Source: Paracidovorax anthurii (lineage in GTDB: Bacteria > Pseudomonadota > Gammaproteobacteria > Burkholderiales > Burkholderiaceae_C). From it: a stretch of 64,000 bases of DNA. The notes under the pieces were generated by a model that ran no database searches, was not told the origin of the DNA, and saw nothing but the letters and a program-made list of their open reading frames with translations. The DNA is taken from assembly GCF_003269065.1 (NCBI RefSeq), contig NZ_QLTA01000021.1:1-64000 (forward strand), in the 5' to 3' direction. Positions 1 to 8,841 of the stretch are shown in pieces. The translations under genes were made by a program, and so were the position numbers. Numbering within the stretch: the stretch's first letter is position 1; every line of letters begins with the position of its first letter.

Positions 1-1
1 G

Positions 2-1333
2 AGCTGCTGGATCCGCGTCTCGCACGGCTGGGCCGGGCAGAACTACGGCAGCATCTACCTGCCGCGCATCGGGCAGGAAGTGATCGTGGACTTCCTCAAC
101 GGAGACCCCGACTACCCGCTCATCACCGGCCGCGTCTACAACGCCGACCAGATGCCGCCCTGGAAGCTGCCCGACAACAAGACCCAGTCCGGCACGCTCA
201 CGCACTGGAGCAAGGGCGGCGGCGGCGCGAGCATGCTGCGCTTCGAGGACAAGAAGGGCATCGAGCACCTGGAGCTGTCCAACACCTACGGCAACACGTA
301 CCTGAACATGGGCTACCTGATGCACCAGGGCTCGGGTTCGCAGCGCGGCTACGGCTTCGAGCTGCGCACCGACCTGTGGGGCTCGATCCGTGCGGACAAG
401 GGGTTGCTCATCACCACCTACAACCAGGACTTCACGTCCCGGGTGTCGGTGAACAACCCCGACGGCTTCGAGCAGTTGGGAGCAGGGCTGGCCGGCACGG
501 CGTCGCTCATGCAGCAGGCCAGCCAGGCGGCCCAGGCGCTGGACGCGAACATCGGCGCACTCAACTCACTCAAGACCTCGCACATGATGGAACTGGGCGC
601 CGGCATCGCGGCCATGACCGGCGGGCAGGCTGCGTCGGCGACGCTGTCCAAGGCGGCGGCCGCGCTCTCGGCATTCCAGGGGCACGGAGGCAGCGGCGGC
701 GGGCCGGAAGCGGTGCTGCCGTCCGACACGGATCCGGCCATGCCGCAGTCGCAGGCGCTGCGCGAACTGTCGCGCGACATCACGCAGCCCATCGTCTCCA
801 TAGTGAGTCCGGAGGGTCAGAGCTTGATTAGCCCCAAGCCCATCGTCATCAGTTCCGGGCAAAGCGCCTCAATGCACGCCACGCAGCACATCACGGTCTC
901 CAGCGGCGCGCAGCTCACCCAACTCGCCAAGGCCGGCATGCTGACCCACGTCTCCGAAGGCGGGCAGCGCACCACGGTGGGCGCAGGCGATATCGCCACC
1001 GATGCGCAGACGGGCAACCTGAACCTCACCGCCCAGCAGAACGCCACCCTGGCCTCGCGCACGGACACCGCGACCATCGTCGGCCAGCAGAACGTCAACC
1101 TGCAGGCCACCGAGGACTCGGTGCTCGTCAAGGCCGGTCAGCACATCCGCCTGCAGGCCGGGGCCACGATCACGCTCACGGCCGGCAAGGAAGGCGATGG
1201 CGCCTCCATCACGCTCACCAACGACGGCAAGGTCGTGATACGGGGAAAGAACGGGTTGATTGAGCTCTCCGAACTGCTCGACCTCTACGGCGTGCCGATC
1301 CAGCTCAACTGCTCGGCGGCAGCGCCTGAATAG
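2..1333 (+). CDS. vgrG: VgrG (TssI) type VI secretion spike protein, 5'-truncated by window edge
   Basis: The frame is open to the left edge, so the N-terminal gp27-like part of the spike lies outside the window. The visible part begins in the gp5-like OB fold (WAGQNYGSIYLPRIGQEV, then NGDPDYPLITGRVYN), which is strongly conserved in VgrG. It continues through the DUF2345 region into a repetitive beta-helical needle rich in Thr/Val/Gly (roughly the last 200 residues). VgrG trimers cap the Hcp tube and carry effectors out of the cell. The next two genes are an Eag-type chaperone and a PAAR-Rhs effector on the same strand, so this VgrG most likely delivers that Rhs protein. No other T6SS structural genes are visible, so this is an orphan vgrG locus. 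Confidence 0.93.
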   Translation, partial: SCWIRVSHGWAGQNYGSIYLPRIGQEVIVDFLNGDPDYPLITGRVYNADQMPPWKLPDNKTQSGTLTHWSKGGGGASMLRFEDKKGIEHLELSNTYGNTYLNMGYLMHQGSGSQRGYGFELRTDLWGSIRADKGLLITTYNQDFTSRVSVNNPDGFEQLGAGLAGTASLMQQASQAAQALDANIGALNSLKTSHMMELGAGIAAMTGGQAASATLSKAAAALSAFQGHGGSGGGPEAVLPSDTDPAMPQSQALRELSRDITQPIVSIVSPEGQSLISPKPIVISSGQSASMHATQHITVSSGAQLTQLAKAGMLTHVSEGGQRTTVGAGDIATDAQTGNLNLTAQQNATLASRTDTATIVGQQNVNLQATEDSVLVKAGQHIRLQAGATITLTAGKEGDGASITLTNDGKVVIRGKNGLIELSELLDLYGVPIQLNCSAAAPE

Positions 1334-1411
1334 GAGCCCGCGCGCGCTCTGCGTCTCCTCCGATCGACCGCTGGACGTGGCGTATCCCCTCCATCCCAAC
1401 GAAAGCACGAT

Positions 1412-1843
1412 ATGCGCTATCAGATGCAGGAAGGCAGCTTCGAACTGCCCGATGGCCTCCACGACAACACTATGCACATGCTCATGACCGGCACAAGCGG
1501 CCTGGACATGAGCCTCATTGCCACGCGGGACCGCCTGGAGGCTGGCGAGAGCTTCAACGCCTACATGGAGCGCCAGTTCAAAGCGGTGTCCACACAGGTG
1601 AAGGACTTCAAGGTGGAGGAGCGGCTGGGCGACACGGGCATTCCCACCAGGGGCCTGGCATCGCTCGAGTGCGTGCAGACGTTCCGCCAGAACGGCCAGA
1701 CCGTCCACCAGCGCCAGCGCACGTGGCTGCTCGCCGACCAGTCCGGCGTGCTGGTGCTGACAGGGGCATCGGTGGTTCCCTTCACCGAGGCGCAAAAGAC
1801 CCGTTGGCGTGCCATCTGCGACAGCTTCCAGCCGCGCGCGTGA
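1412..1843 (+). CDS. Eag-type T6SS chaperone (DUF1795/DcrB-like)
   Basis: A 143-residue soluble protein without signal peptide that I recognise as the DUF1795 family, whose T6SS members (EagR/EagT) are dedicated chaperones of PAAR effectors. Typical features are an N-terminal segment giving the substrate property (QEGSFELPDGLHDNTMHML), a central R-D-x-L-E-x-G-E-S region, and a C-terminal strand ending in T-x-W-R-A-I-x-D-S-F. Eag proteins bind and shield the N-terminal transmembrane helices of their effector and help load it on VgrG. The next gene encodes a PAAR-Rhs effector with just such helices, so the pairing is expected. The gene sits 78 bp after vgrG and 71 bp before rhs on the same strand. 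Confidence 0.85.
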   Translation: MRYQMQEGSFELPDGLHDNTMHMLMTGTSGLDMSLIATRDRLEAGESFNAYMERQFKAVSTQVKDFKVEERLGDTGIPTRGLASLECVQTFRQNGQTVHQRQRTWLLADQSGVLVLTGASVVPFTEAQKTRWRAICDSFQPRA

Positions 1844-1914
1844 TGGCCACGTTTCCCCTCGCGCGCCGTCGCGCTCGAGGCCCTCAAGTGGATTTCCCTT
1901 CCTGACGGTCACTC

Positions 1915-4900
1915 ATGAGCACCTATCCCGCCGCCGCCCGCCGCAATGACCCCATCGCGCACAGCAACGCGAATTCGCGCCTGCTGGCGAAGGTGGTGGG
2001 CATCGCCGCCGGAGCGGCGGTCCTGGGCGCCGTGTGCGCAGGCACCATTGCCGCTGGCGTGGCTGCGGGCCTGTCGGCGGTGGGGACGGTCGTTTCTGGC
2101 GGACTGGCCGCTCCCATCCTGGCGGGGGCGGTGATCGCGACCGGTGCGCTGGCCACGCTTGCGGTCAGCGTGGCGGGCGGCAACATCGGCGAGAAGATCG
2201 CCGACTACATCGTGCCGGAGACTTGGGAGGTCAAGGGCAAGATCACGTCGGGCTCGCCGGATGTGTTCATCAATGGCCGCCCGGCCGCCCGGGCCACCGA
2301 TGCCGTGCCACTCGACGAAGTGTATTGCAGCGATCATCATGTCCGACCCGTCAATCTCATCGCCCAGGGCGCGGCGCAAGGGCCGCGCCAGACGCTCATC
2401 AACGACGCGCTGGCCGCGCGCAAGGGAGACAGGGTGGTTTGCGGCGCGGCCATCCACGAAGGTTCGTCGAACGTCTTCATCGGCGGCGCGCCGGCCACCG
2501 TGCGCGACTACGACGAAGAGGCCAGCATCTGGCTGCGAGGGCTGCTCTTCGCGCTGGAGGTTCGCCGCTTCTACAAGAACATAAAGTGCCTGTGGAACCT
2601 GGCGCGAGACCCCAAGGCGGTCCTCCAGAGCGTGCCATGCATCCTGCAGGCTGCGCAGGCGGCAGGCTCCGCGGCGATGACGCTTCCGGCGATCCTTGGC
2701 CGTCCGGTGCACGTGGCTTCCGGTGCCAAGCTGCTGGGCGATGGTGAGGACTTGGACTTCGTGCTGCCCGGCGTGTTGCCCATCGTCTGGCAGCGTATCT
2801 ACAACAGCCTGGATTATCGCCCCCAGGGACCCTTCGGGCAGGGCTGGAGCACGCCCTACTGCCAGCAGTTGCATCTAGGGACCGGTCCGGATGGTGTGGC
2901 CACGATCACCTACTTCGACGGCGACGGGCGGGACATCACCTTCGATGCGCCACCGCCCGGCGAAGGCCAATTCAGCGTGGCCGAGGGCATGGGCATCCTC
3001 TGCAGCGAAGGCGGCGACTACCTGGCCGTCACTGCGGAGGGGCACTACCAATGGTTCGGTAAGGCGCAGGATGCGCTGCCGGGCGGCATCGCAGGCGGCG
3101 GGGTGCTGCAACTGCGGCGCGTGGAGGACCGCAACGGCAATTTCCACGCGCTGCGCTACGACGCGCAGCACCGCCTCGCGCATCTGGCCGACAGCGCGGG
3201 TCGGCTGCTGGCCTTCGAGTACTTTCCGGACAGCCGCCGCCTGCGCCAGATCGCGCTGCGCATAGGGGCGCAAGGCGAGGCTCCCGAGGTACTGGCGCGC
3301 TACGAGCACCACGGCGATCTCCGGAGCCTGCAGGCCCAACTGGCGCAGGTCACCGACCGCAACGGTGAGATAGTGCGCCGCTTCGCCTACGAGCAGGGCC
3401 ATCTGGTGCACCACCAACTGCCGACGGGGCTGAACTGCCACTACGCCTGGCAGCGCTTTGATGCGGACCTCGGCGCGCGCAGCGGCCCCCACTGGCGCGT
3501 CGTGCGCCACTGGACGGACGATGGCGCGGACCATCGTCTCGCCTACGACCTGGCCGCCCGCACCACCCAGGTCACCGATGCCCAGGGCCGCACGTGCCGC
3601 TGGCGCTGGAACGGCGACCACGAAATCACCGAATACACAGACGCCCTCGGCGCTACCTGGAAGCAGGAGTACAACGCATTGCGGCAGCTTCTGCGCCATG
3701 TAGATCCGCTCGGCCAAGCCACCGCCTGGGCCTACGACGACACCGGCAATCCCGTCGCGGAAACCGATCCCCTGGGGCGCACTCAGCGCTGGCGATGGAC
3801 GCCCGGGCCAGCGAGCCTGCTGCAGTCCAGTATCGATCCCGCGGGTGGCGCCTGGAGCTACCGCTACGACGACCACGGCAACCTGCTCGCGGAAACCGAT
3901 CCGCTGGGTCACACCACGACCTATGCCAACGACGACCAAGGCTTGCCCATTGTCATTACCGATGCGCATGGCGGCCGCAAGCGCCTGCAGTGGGATGCGC
4001 GAGGCCTGCCGACAGTGTTCACTGACTGCTCGGGCCAAGCTACACGCTTCGCCTACGACCAACGGGGGCACCTGCGTGAGGAGACCAACGCCCTGGGGCA
4101 GACCACGCGCACCGAACACGATGCGCTGGGCCGGCTGTTGCGCATCGCGCTTCCGGATGGCGCCAGCCACGCCTGGCGCTACAACGCGGCGGGACAATGT
4201 GTGCAGGCCAGCGATGCCTTGGGCCGTACCACCCACTACAGCTACAACGCGCGTGGCCAACTGCTCGGGCGCACGCGCACTGTCGGCGGGCTGGCGAGCA
4301 CTATCCACTTGGGCTACGACGCGGCGCACCGCCTCGCGGCGCTGGTCAACGAGAACCGCCAGACCTACCAGTTCGCCTACGATGCGGCCGACCGGCAGGT
4401 GAGCGAAACGCGCATTGACGGCTCACACCAAGCGCTGGAGCGGGACGCGGCCGGGCAGGTGGTCGGCATCACCGAGTACCCCATGCCGCCGGGTGCCTGG
4501 GATGACGTGGCGGGCCACGCGCCCGTGCAGCCCATTCATACCCGCCTGGAGCGCGACGAGGCTGGGCAGTTGGTGGGCAAGCGCATCTTCATAGTGCAAA
4601 CGGATGCGCGAGCGCAGATCCAGGCAATGGCCTTGCAGGCCCACCTGACCTATCGCTACACGCCCACAGGCGAACTCGCCGAGACCGAGGAACTCACTCC
4701 CGCGGGCCGGCGGCTGTCGCGGCACGCGTGGCAGTATGACCGGCTGGGGCAACTGCTGCGGGAGGACAGCGTGTGCGCCATCGGTGAAAGCGGCGGGGCG
4801 CATGCCGGCTTGTTGCAGCACGCCTACGACGCCCTGGGCAACCGGATCGCCACGGTGATGCCTGATGGCCGCACGGTGAACTACCTGCACTATGGCAGTG

Positions 4901-6672
4901 GGCATTTGCACCAGATCAACCTGGACGGCATCGTCGTGAGTGACTTCGAGCGTGACGGCCTGCATCGCGAAGTGCTGCGTACGCAGGGGCGGTTGGCGAG
5001 CCGCTTCGCCCACGATGGCGTGGGCCGGCGCACCGCAACCTGGGTGCGTCCGGCCCTGCTGCGTGTGGAGAGCGGCACTGGGGGGCCGGGCGTCTGGAAC
5101 CCCGGTGACGCGGACTGGACTGCGCGCCTGCGCCAGCCGGGCCTGGAGGACACTTTGCTCAAGCGTTACGGCCACGACGCCAACGGCGAACTCGTGCACG
5201 AGGAACACAGTAGCCATGGGACGACCGTGCGCAGCTACGATGAGGCCGGGCGCATCGTGGGCAGTTTGACGCAACGCCATCCGGCGCTGCAGGAGAACTT
5301 CCACTTCGACCCGGCCGGCAACCGCATCGGCGCGCTGGAGGCCCAGAGCCTCGCGACCCAGGGCCGGGGCTGGGTGCGGCACAACCGGGTCAAGGTGCTG
5401 CAGGACAAGCGCTACGACTACGATGGTTTCGGTCGCCTGATCCGCCTGCGCATCGGGGCGCATGTAGAGCAGCACTTCCGCTACGACGCACAGCACCGCA
5501 TGACGCATGCGGCGGTGATCCGTGCGGGCAAGGACGGCGAACCTCTGCGGCAGGTGTTCCGCTATCACTACGATTCCATTGGGCGGCGCGTGGCCAAGGA
5601 GGACGACTTCGGCGCGACGCTCTTCACCTGGGAAAGCATGCGCCTGCTGCAGGAACGCAGAGGTGAGCAATGCACCACGTACCTCTATGAGCCGGACAGC
5701 TACGTTCCACTGGCCCGGATCGATGGCGCGGGCGCAATCGAGGCGCATCCGGCTGCGCGCCATGCGTTTGGGCACGATACGCGGGCGGGCAAGCAGGCGT
5801 CGGTCCCGAACACGAACCCGGACTGGAGCGATCGGTTCAACGTCGCGGCCGCGAACGACCCGCAGGACGAACATGGTGCATCACCACCGCCGACGGGTCG
5901 TCCACCGGGCAGCGCCACGGCGCTGATCTACTATTTTCACGTCCAGCCCAATGGTCAGCCCGAGGAGATGAGCGACGCACAGGGCAACCTGGTGTGGCGG
6001 GCTCAGTTCCGCACTTGGGGTGCGACCGTGCAGGAGCACTGGCAGGCGTTCGATGCCGCTGGCCGGCCTGTGGATGCTCTGGTGGCCGAGACTGGGCACC
6101 AAGCGCAGGCGAGTCCCTCACCGATGCCGCAGAACCTGCGCATGCAGGGGCAGTACCTGGACAGAGAGACAGGGCTGCACTACAACACGTTTCGGTACTA
6201 CAGCCCGGATCTGGGAGCTTTCACCACGCCCGATCCGATCGGGCTGGCGGGTGGCCTCAATCTGCACCAATACGCGCCAAATCCGATTGCATGGATCGAT
6301 CCTCTGGGTTGGGCGTGTATACAGCAAAAAATCGATGGGACGCGACGCGAAGAACGCGTTGGGGCAAAGTTAAGAGCAGTTTTTGGAAAAGACAATGTTC
6401 TTCGTGAGAGGGCCCTTCGTAACGCGAAAGGGGAGCGAGTCAGGGACAATAGTAGTGGTGGTGACGGAACGGGAAGAAATATTGACTATGTTGTCAAAGG
6501 AAAAGATGGAAAATGGCGACCCGTCGAGGTTACTAGCAAGAGTGCGGATAAAACTGCGCAGCTATCGAAGGAGCGGGCTATCAGAAATCAAGGTGGCACT
6601 TTTGTTCGATTGCCCGGCAGTAAGGTATTGGTTCCTGTTGAAGGGACATCTAGGGTTATCAGGGTGGAATGA
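1915..6672 (+). CDS. rhs: PAAR-Rhs polymorphic toxin, T6SS effector with putative nuclease tail
   Basis: 1585 residues. Order: PRE-PAAR motif AARRNDPIAH (7-16), a hydrophobic Ala/Gly/Val-rich double transmembrane segment (about 22-90), a PAAR domain (about 105-200), then a long Rhs/YD-repeat shell. The shell ends in the self-cleavage region DPIGLAGG...NPIAWIDPLGW (W at base 6310). The remaining 119 residues (from base 6313) are the variable toxin. They are charged and AT-richer than the shell, and hold D..(about 17)..E-V-T-S-K, reminiscent of PD-(D/E)xK nucleases but with Thr where Lys is usual. The shell should encapsulate the cleaved toxin, and the helices and PAAR should let it ride the upstream VgrG. 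Nuclease activity is inference. The base-composition change at the DPLG boundary is typical of toxin-tail exchange between strains. Confidence 0.93.
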   Translation: MSTYPAAARRNDPIAHSNANSRLLAKVVGIAAGAAVLGAVCAGTIAAGVAAGLSAVGTVVSGGLAAPILAGAVIATGALATLAVSVAGGNIGEKIADYIVPETWEVKGKITSGSPDVFINGRPAARATDAVPLDEVYCSDHHVRPVNLIAQGAAQGPRQTLINDALAARKGDRVVCGAAIHEGSSNVFIGGAPATVRDYDEEASIWLRGLLFALEVRRFYKNIKCLWNLARDPKAVLQSVPCILQAAQAAGSAAMTLPAILGRPVHVASGAKLLGDGEDLDFVLPGVLPIVWQRIYNSLDYRPQGPFGQGWSTPYCQQLHLGTGPDGVATITYFDGDGRDITFDAPPPGEGQFSVAEGMGILCSEGGDYLAVTAEGHYQWFGKAQDALPGGIAGGGVLQLRRVEDRNGNFHALRYDAQHRLAHLADSAGRLLAFEYFPDSRRLRQIALRIGAQGEAPEVLARYEHHGDLRSLQAQLAQVTDRNGEIVRRFAYEQGHLVHHQLPTGLNCHYAWQRFDADLGARSGPHWRVVRHWTDDGADHRLAYDLAARTTQVTDAQGRTCRWRWNGDHEITEYTDALGATWKQEYNALRQLLRHVDPLGQATAWAYDDTGNPVAETDPLGRTQRWRWTPGPASLLQSSIDPAGGAWSYRYDDHGNLLAETDPLGHTTTYANDDQGLPIVITDAHGGRKRLQWDARGLPTVFTDCSGQATRFAYDQRGHLREETNALGQTTRTEHDALGRLLRIALPDGASHAWRYNAAGQCVQASDALGRTTHYSYNARGQLLGRTRTVGGLASTIHLGYDAAHRLAALVNENRQTYQFAYDAADRQVSETRIDGSHQALERDAAGQVVGITEYPMPPGAWDDVAGHAPVQPIHTRLERDEAGQLVGKRIFIVQTDARAQIQAMALQAHLTYRYTPTGELAETEELTPAGRRLSRHAWQYDRLGQLLREDSVCAIGESGGAHAGLLQHAYDALGNRIATVMPDGRTVNYLHYGSGHLHQINLDGIVVSDFERDGLHREVLRTQGRLASRFAHDGVGRRTATWVRPALLRVESGTGGPGVWNPGDADWTARLRQPGLEDTLLKRYGHDANGELVHEEHSSHGTTVRSYDEAGRIVGSLTQRHPALQENFHFDPAGNRIGALEAQSLATQGRGWVRHNRVKVLQDKRYDYDGFGRLIRLRIGAHVEQHFRYDAQHRMTHAAVIRAGKDGEPLRQVFRYHYDSIGRRVAKEDDFGATLFTWESMRLLQERRGEQCTTYLYEPDSYVPLARIDGAGAIEAHPAARHAFGHDTRAGKQASVPNTNPDWSDRFNVAAANDPQDEHGASPPPTGRPPGSATALIYYFHVQPNGQPEEMSDAQGNLVWRAQFRTWGATVQEHWQAFDAAGRPVDALVAETGHQAQASPSPMPQNLRMQGQYLDRETGLHYNTFRYYSPDLGAFTTPDPIGLAGGLNLHQYAPNPIAWIDPLGWACIQQKIDGTRREERVGAKLRAVFGKDNVLRERALRNAKGERVRDNSSGGDGTGRNIDYVVKGKDGKWRPVEVTSKSADKTAQLSKERAIRNQGGTFVRLPGSKVLVPVEGTSRVIRVE

Positions 6673-6684
6673 ACGGAGGTTTTG

Positions 6685-6996
6685 ATGGATGAAATATTCC
6701 ATATGGAGACGATCTATGGGGCCAGTAAGAATGTTGAATACAAGAAACAGGTTCTTCAGAAATGCACGGCCATTTTTCTGTTCTTCAAAAGCAACGGCCT
6801 GATCAAGTTTGACCCTCTGGATAGTGATGGGATTGTCAAAAAGGATCTGGTTGTTCTTGCGGATGACTTGACGGCGGCTGGCTTGGTCGTGTGGAAGGAA
6901 GCATTTGCTAAATGGAGTAAGGCTCGCGACAAGGACAACAACTATCAAAACATGAAAATGTTTGAGGTGGCACTGCAGAAAGCAAAGGAAAACTGA
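6685..6996 (+). CDS. Probable immunity protein to the Rhs toxin tail
   Basis: 103 residues beginning MDEIFHMETIYG; family not recognised. I choose ATG 6685 because GGAGG at 6675-6679 sits 5 bases ahead; an upstream TTG at 6682 is too close to it. The gene starts 12 bp after the rhs stop, shares the low GC of the toxin tail, has no signal peptide and is mostly helical and charged. This is the standard position and size for a cytoplasmic immunity protein, needed because sister cells inject the Rhs toxin. Function is inferred from position only. Confidence 0.6.
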   Translation: MDEIFHMETIYGASKNVEYKKQVLQKCTAIFLFFKSNGLIKFDPLDSDGIVKKDLVVLADDLTAAGLVVWKEAFAKWSKARDKDNNYQNMKMFEVALQKAKEN

Positions 6997-7052
6997 CTGC
7001 ACAGTGCTTTCGTGAAGCGCTGTCAGGCCACTCCGAGAAACAATTCAAGACT

Positions 7053-7072
7053 CAAAGAGGCTTTGTTTTTTT
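7053..7072 (+). terminator. Weak candidate intrinsic terminator after the rhs-immunity operon
   Basis: A short hairpin CAAAG-AGG-CTTTG is followed by seven T residues (7066-7072), 57 bp after the immunity gene. The stem is only 5 bp, so it would be weak; the T-run and position are the main support. Confidence 0.3.
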
Positions 7073-7147
7073 ACAAGGCGTCGGAGTCTGAGTTTTGCAG
7101 ATAATTTTCGGGCAGGTGCATCATCCGGTCTGCGCCATTTTTTTCGT

Positions 7148-7504
7148 ATGGCTCAGTATTCGGTTGTCCAGCAAAGTCGCTACTGTCCCTCTGCGCAGGA
7201 GGTTGATTTGGATCTTGAGTCATTGCTCGATGCCATGGGCAAAGGGAAGACTAGAGGCTATTCCGAGAAGGTAAGCCAAGAAGGCATTGAGTTCTTTAAT
7301 CAATACGCTATGAAAGGAGTGGGAGGGGAGTATTTGGTTTACAAATTCTCCATCGATTCATCGAAAATGGATGCGATTGATGATTATGGTGATTTTGAAG
7401 AGAGAAGAGTTTTCGAAGATTTCGATGCTGCAATGGAGTTCTTTCGGAAAGCAGGTGCCGATATTGAGAAGTTCAGTGCATTCAAAGGAATAAGTCCGCT
7501 TTGA
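7148..7504 (+). CDS. Small AT-rich protein of unknown function in the Rhs locus
   Basis: 118 residues (MAQYSVVQQSRYC...), not recognised. It has no signal peptide or membrane segment, is acidic, and contains an aromatic-rich stretch (GVGGEYLVYKFSIDSS). No convincing ribosome binding site precedes ATG 7148. Base composition matches the Rhs tail and immunity gene rather than the chromosome on either side, so it probably arrived with them. It may be a second immunity gene, for instance left behind by a previous toxin tail, or a gene of unrelated role. Rhs loci commonly keep orphan immunity genes, but nothing in this sequence proves that. Confidence 0.5.
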   Translation: MAQYSVVQQSRYCPSAQEVDLDLESLLDAMGKGKTRGYSEKVSQEGIEFFNQYAMKGVGGEYLVYKFSIDSSKMDAIDDYGDFEERRVFEDFDAAMEFFRKAGADIEKFSAFKGISPL

Positions 7505-7626
7505 ACATCCGATCGTCTTAATGAATTCGGTAGTCTCGATACGAGGTGGGGCGCGACACCGAAGTGCGATGCTCGCGTCCCCCGGCAAATGCCAGAGGCT
7601 TCGCCCCAATCCATCCGCCACAGCAC

Positions 7627-8811
7627 TTATCCGCGCCGCGAGGTCCGACGCGTCAGCGCAGCGGACCGCGCGGCTGCTCCGCGCTTGCGCGCCCAGATCA
7701 CGATCCCGGTGATGCTGAGCACGGCGATCGCGATCCCCATGTCCGCGACGAAGATCCGCCCGGGCAGCCCGCCCATCTGCCCGCTGTGCAGCGGAAACTG
7801 CGCCTGCGCGAAGACATCCCCCGCACTGCCGTGCCCCGGAACGCTCTGGCCCAGCAGTTGCCCGGTGGCCGCGTCGATGTACAGCATGGGCTCGCCCAGC
7901 CCCGCGCCGCGGTCGTAGTGCGACGGCCAGAGCAGCGCGAGGTAGATGCCCGATGAGCGGACCCACGTCACCCCGGAGGTCCTCGCGCTCCAGCCCTGGC
8001 TGTGCGCGTGCGCGTCGGCGCGCCGGCGCGCGTCCTCGAAGGACAGCATGGGCGCGCGCGGCGGGCTGGGGCGCGGGGTGTCGAAGGGTGTCGGCGTGAC
8101 CGGCGAGAACCACGACACCACCGGCAGGAAGATCTCGCGCTTCAAGTTGAGGGCGACGCTGCTCAGGGCCAGGGCGATCAGCGCGAACCACAGCCACAGT
8201 CCGCCCGCGCGGTGGAGGTCCACGTTGAGCCGATAGGCCCCGCTCCCGGCCTTGATGCGCCAGGCCGGCCCCCACTTGCGCCACAGCGGAGACTTCAGCG
8301 GCAGCGTGAGGTACAGGCCCACGAAGCTGTCCAGCAGCCAGGCGATGGCCACGGCGCCCATGAACCACCATCCCCAGTGCCCCGGCAGGTACAGGCTGTG
8401 GTGCACGCGCAGGACGAAGTAGTAGAGGTTCTCGGCCTGCAGGCAGCAGGCGCCGCGCTGGCGCTGCCCCAGCAGCGCGCCGCTGACCGGGTCGATGAAC
8501 ACCTGGTCGAAGCCCGCTGGCGCTGCCAGGGCATCCGCACGATGCGGCAACTGGGCCGGCGAGACGAAGGCGAACGCGGCCTGCCCCGGCACCTTCGGCA
8601 CCGTGAGATAGTCCACCTGGACCCGGGGATCGGCCGCTTCGATGCGCTGGACCAGCGCGTCGAAGGGCAGCGGGGTCCCGCGTGCGGGGCTTCGGAACAG
8701 GTGCGGGTTCAGCCAGGCATCGAGCTCGGGGCCGAAGGCCAGGAGGCTGCCCGTGAGGCCGGCCACGATGAGGAACGATGCGCAGGCCAGGCCCCCCGGA
8801 CCCACAGCCAC
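7627..8811 (-). CDS. PepSY-associated membrane protein of siderophore uptake; N-terminus appears frameshifted
   Basis: The open frame gives 394 residues from a GTG at 8811. It has the fold of PepSY_TM proteins found next to siderophore receptors: a first membrane helix (LACASFLIVAGLTGSLLAF), a periplasmic PepSY region, the HHSLYL..GHWGWWFMG helix, a third helix with the DLHRAGGLWLW signature, a second PepSY region (MLYIDAATGQLLG) and a last helix ending in Arg/Lys. Members are thought to act in ferric-siderophore reduction or release. The family's usual lead-in before helix 1 is not in this frame: it lies in another frame from ATG 8840 (MGAQRPRAARWLWV), and the two join only if the G6 tract near 8796-8801 had one more G. 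ATG 8840 lies one base after the receptor stop, so the gene was built as the receptor's operon partner. Confidence 0.8.
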   Translation of the reverse strand: MAVGPGGLACASFLIVAGLTGSLLAFGPELDAWLNPHLFRSPARGTPLPFDALVQRIEAADPRVQVDYLTVPKVPGQAAFAFVSPAQLPHRADALAAPAGFDQVFIDPVSGALLGQRQRGACCLQAENLYYFVLRVHHSLYLPGHWGWWFMGAVAIAWLLDSFVGLYLTLPLKSPLWRKWGPAWRIKAGSGAYRLNVDLHRAGGLWLWFALIALALSSVALNLKREIFLPVVSWFSPVTPTPFDTPRPSPPRAPMLSFEDARRRADAHAHSQGWSARTSGVTWVRSSGIYLALLWPSHYDRGAGLGEPMLYIDAATGQLLGQSVPGHGSAGDVFAQAQFPLHSGQMGGLPGRIFVADMGIAIAVLSITGIVIWARKRGAAARSAALTRRTSRRG

Positions 8812-8841
8812 CGGGCCGCACGGGGGCGCTGCGCGCCCATC

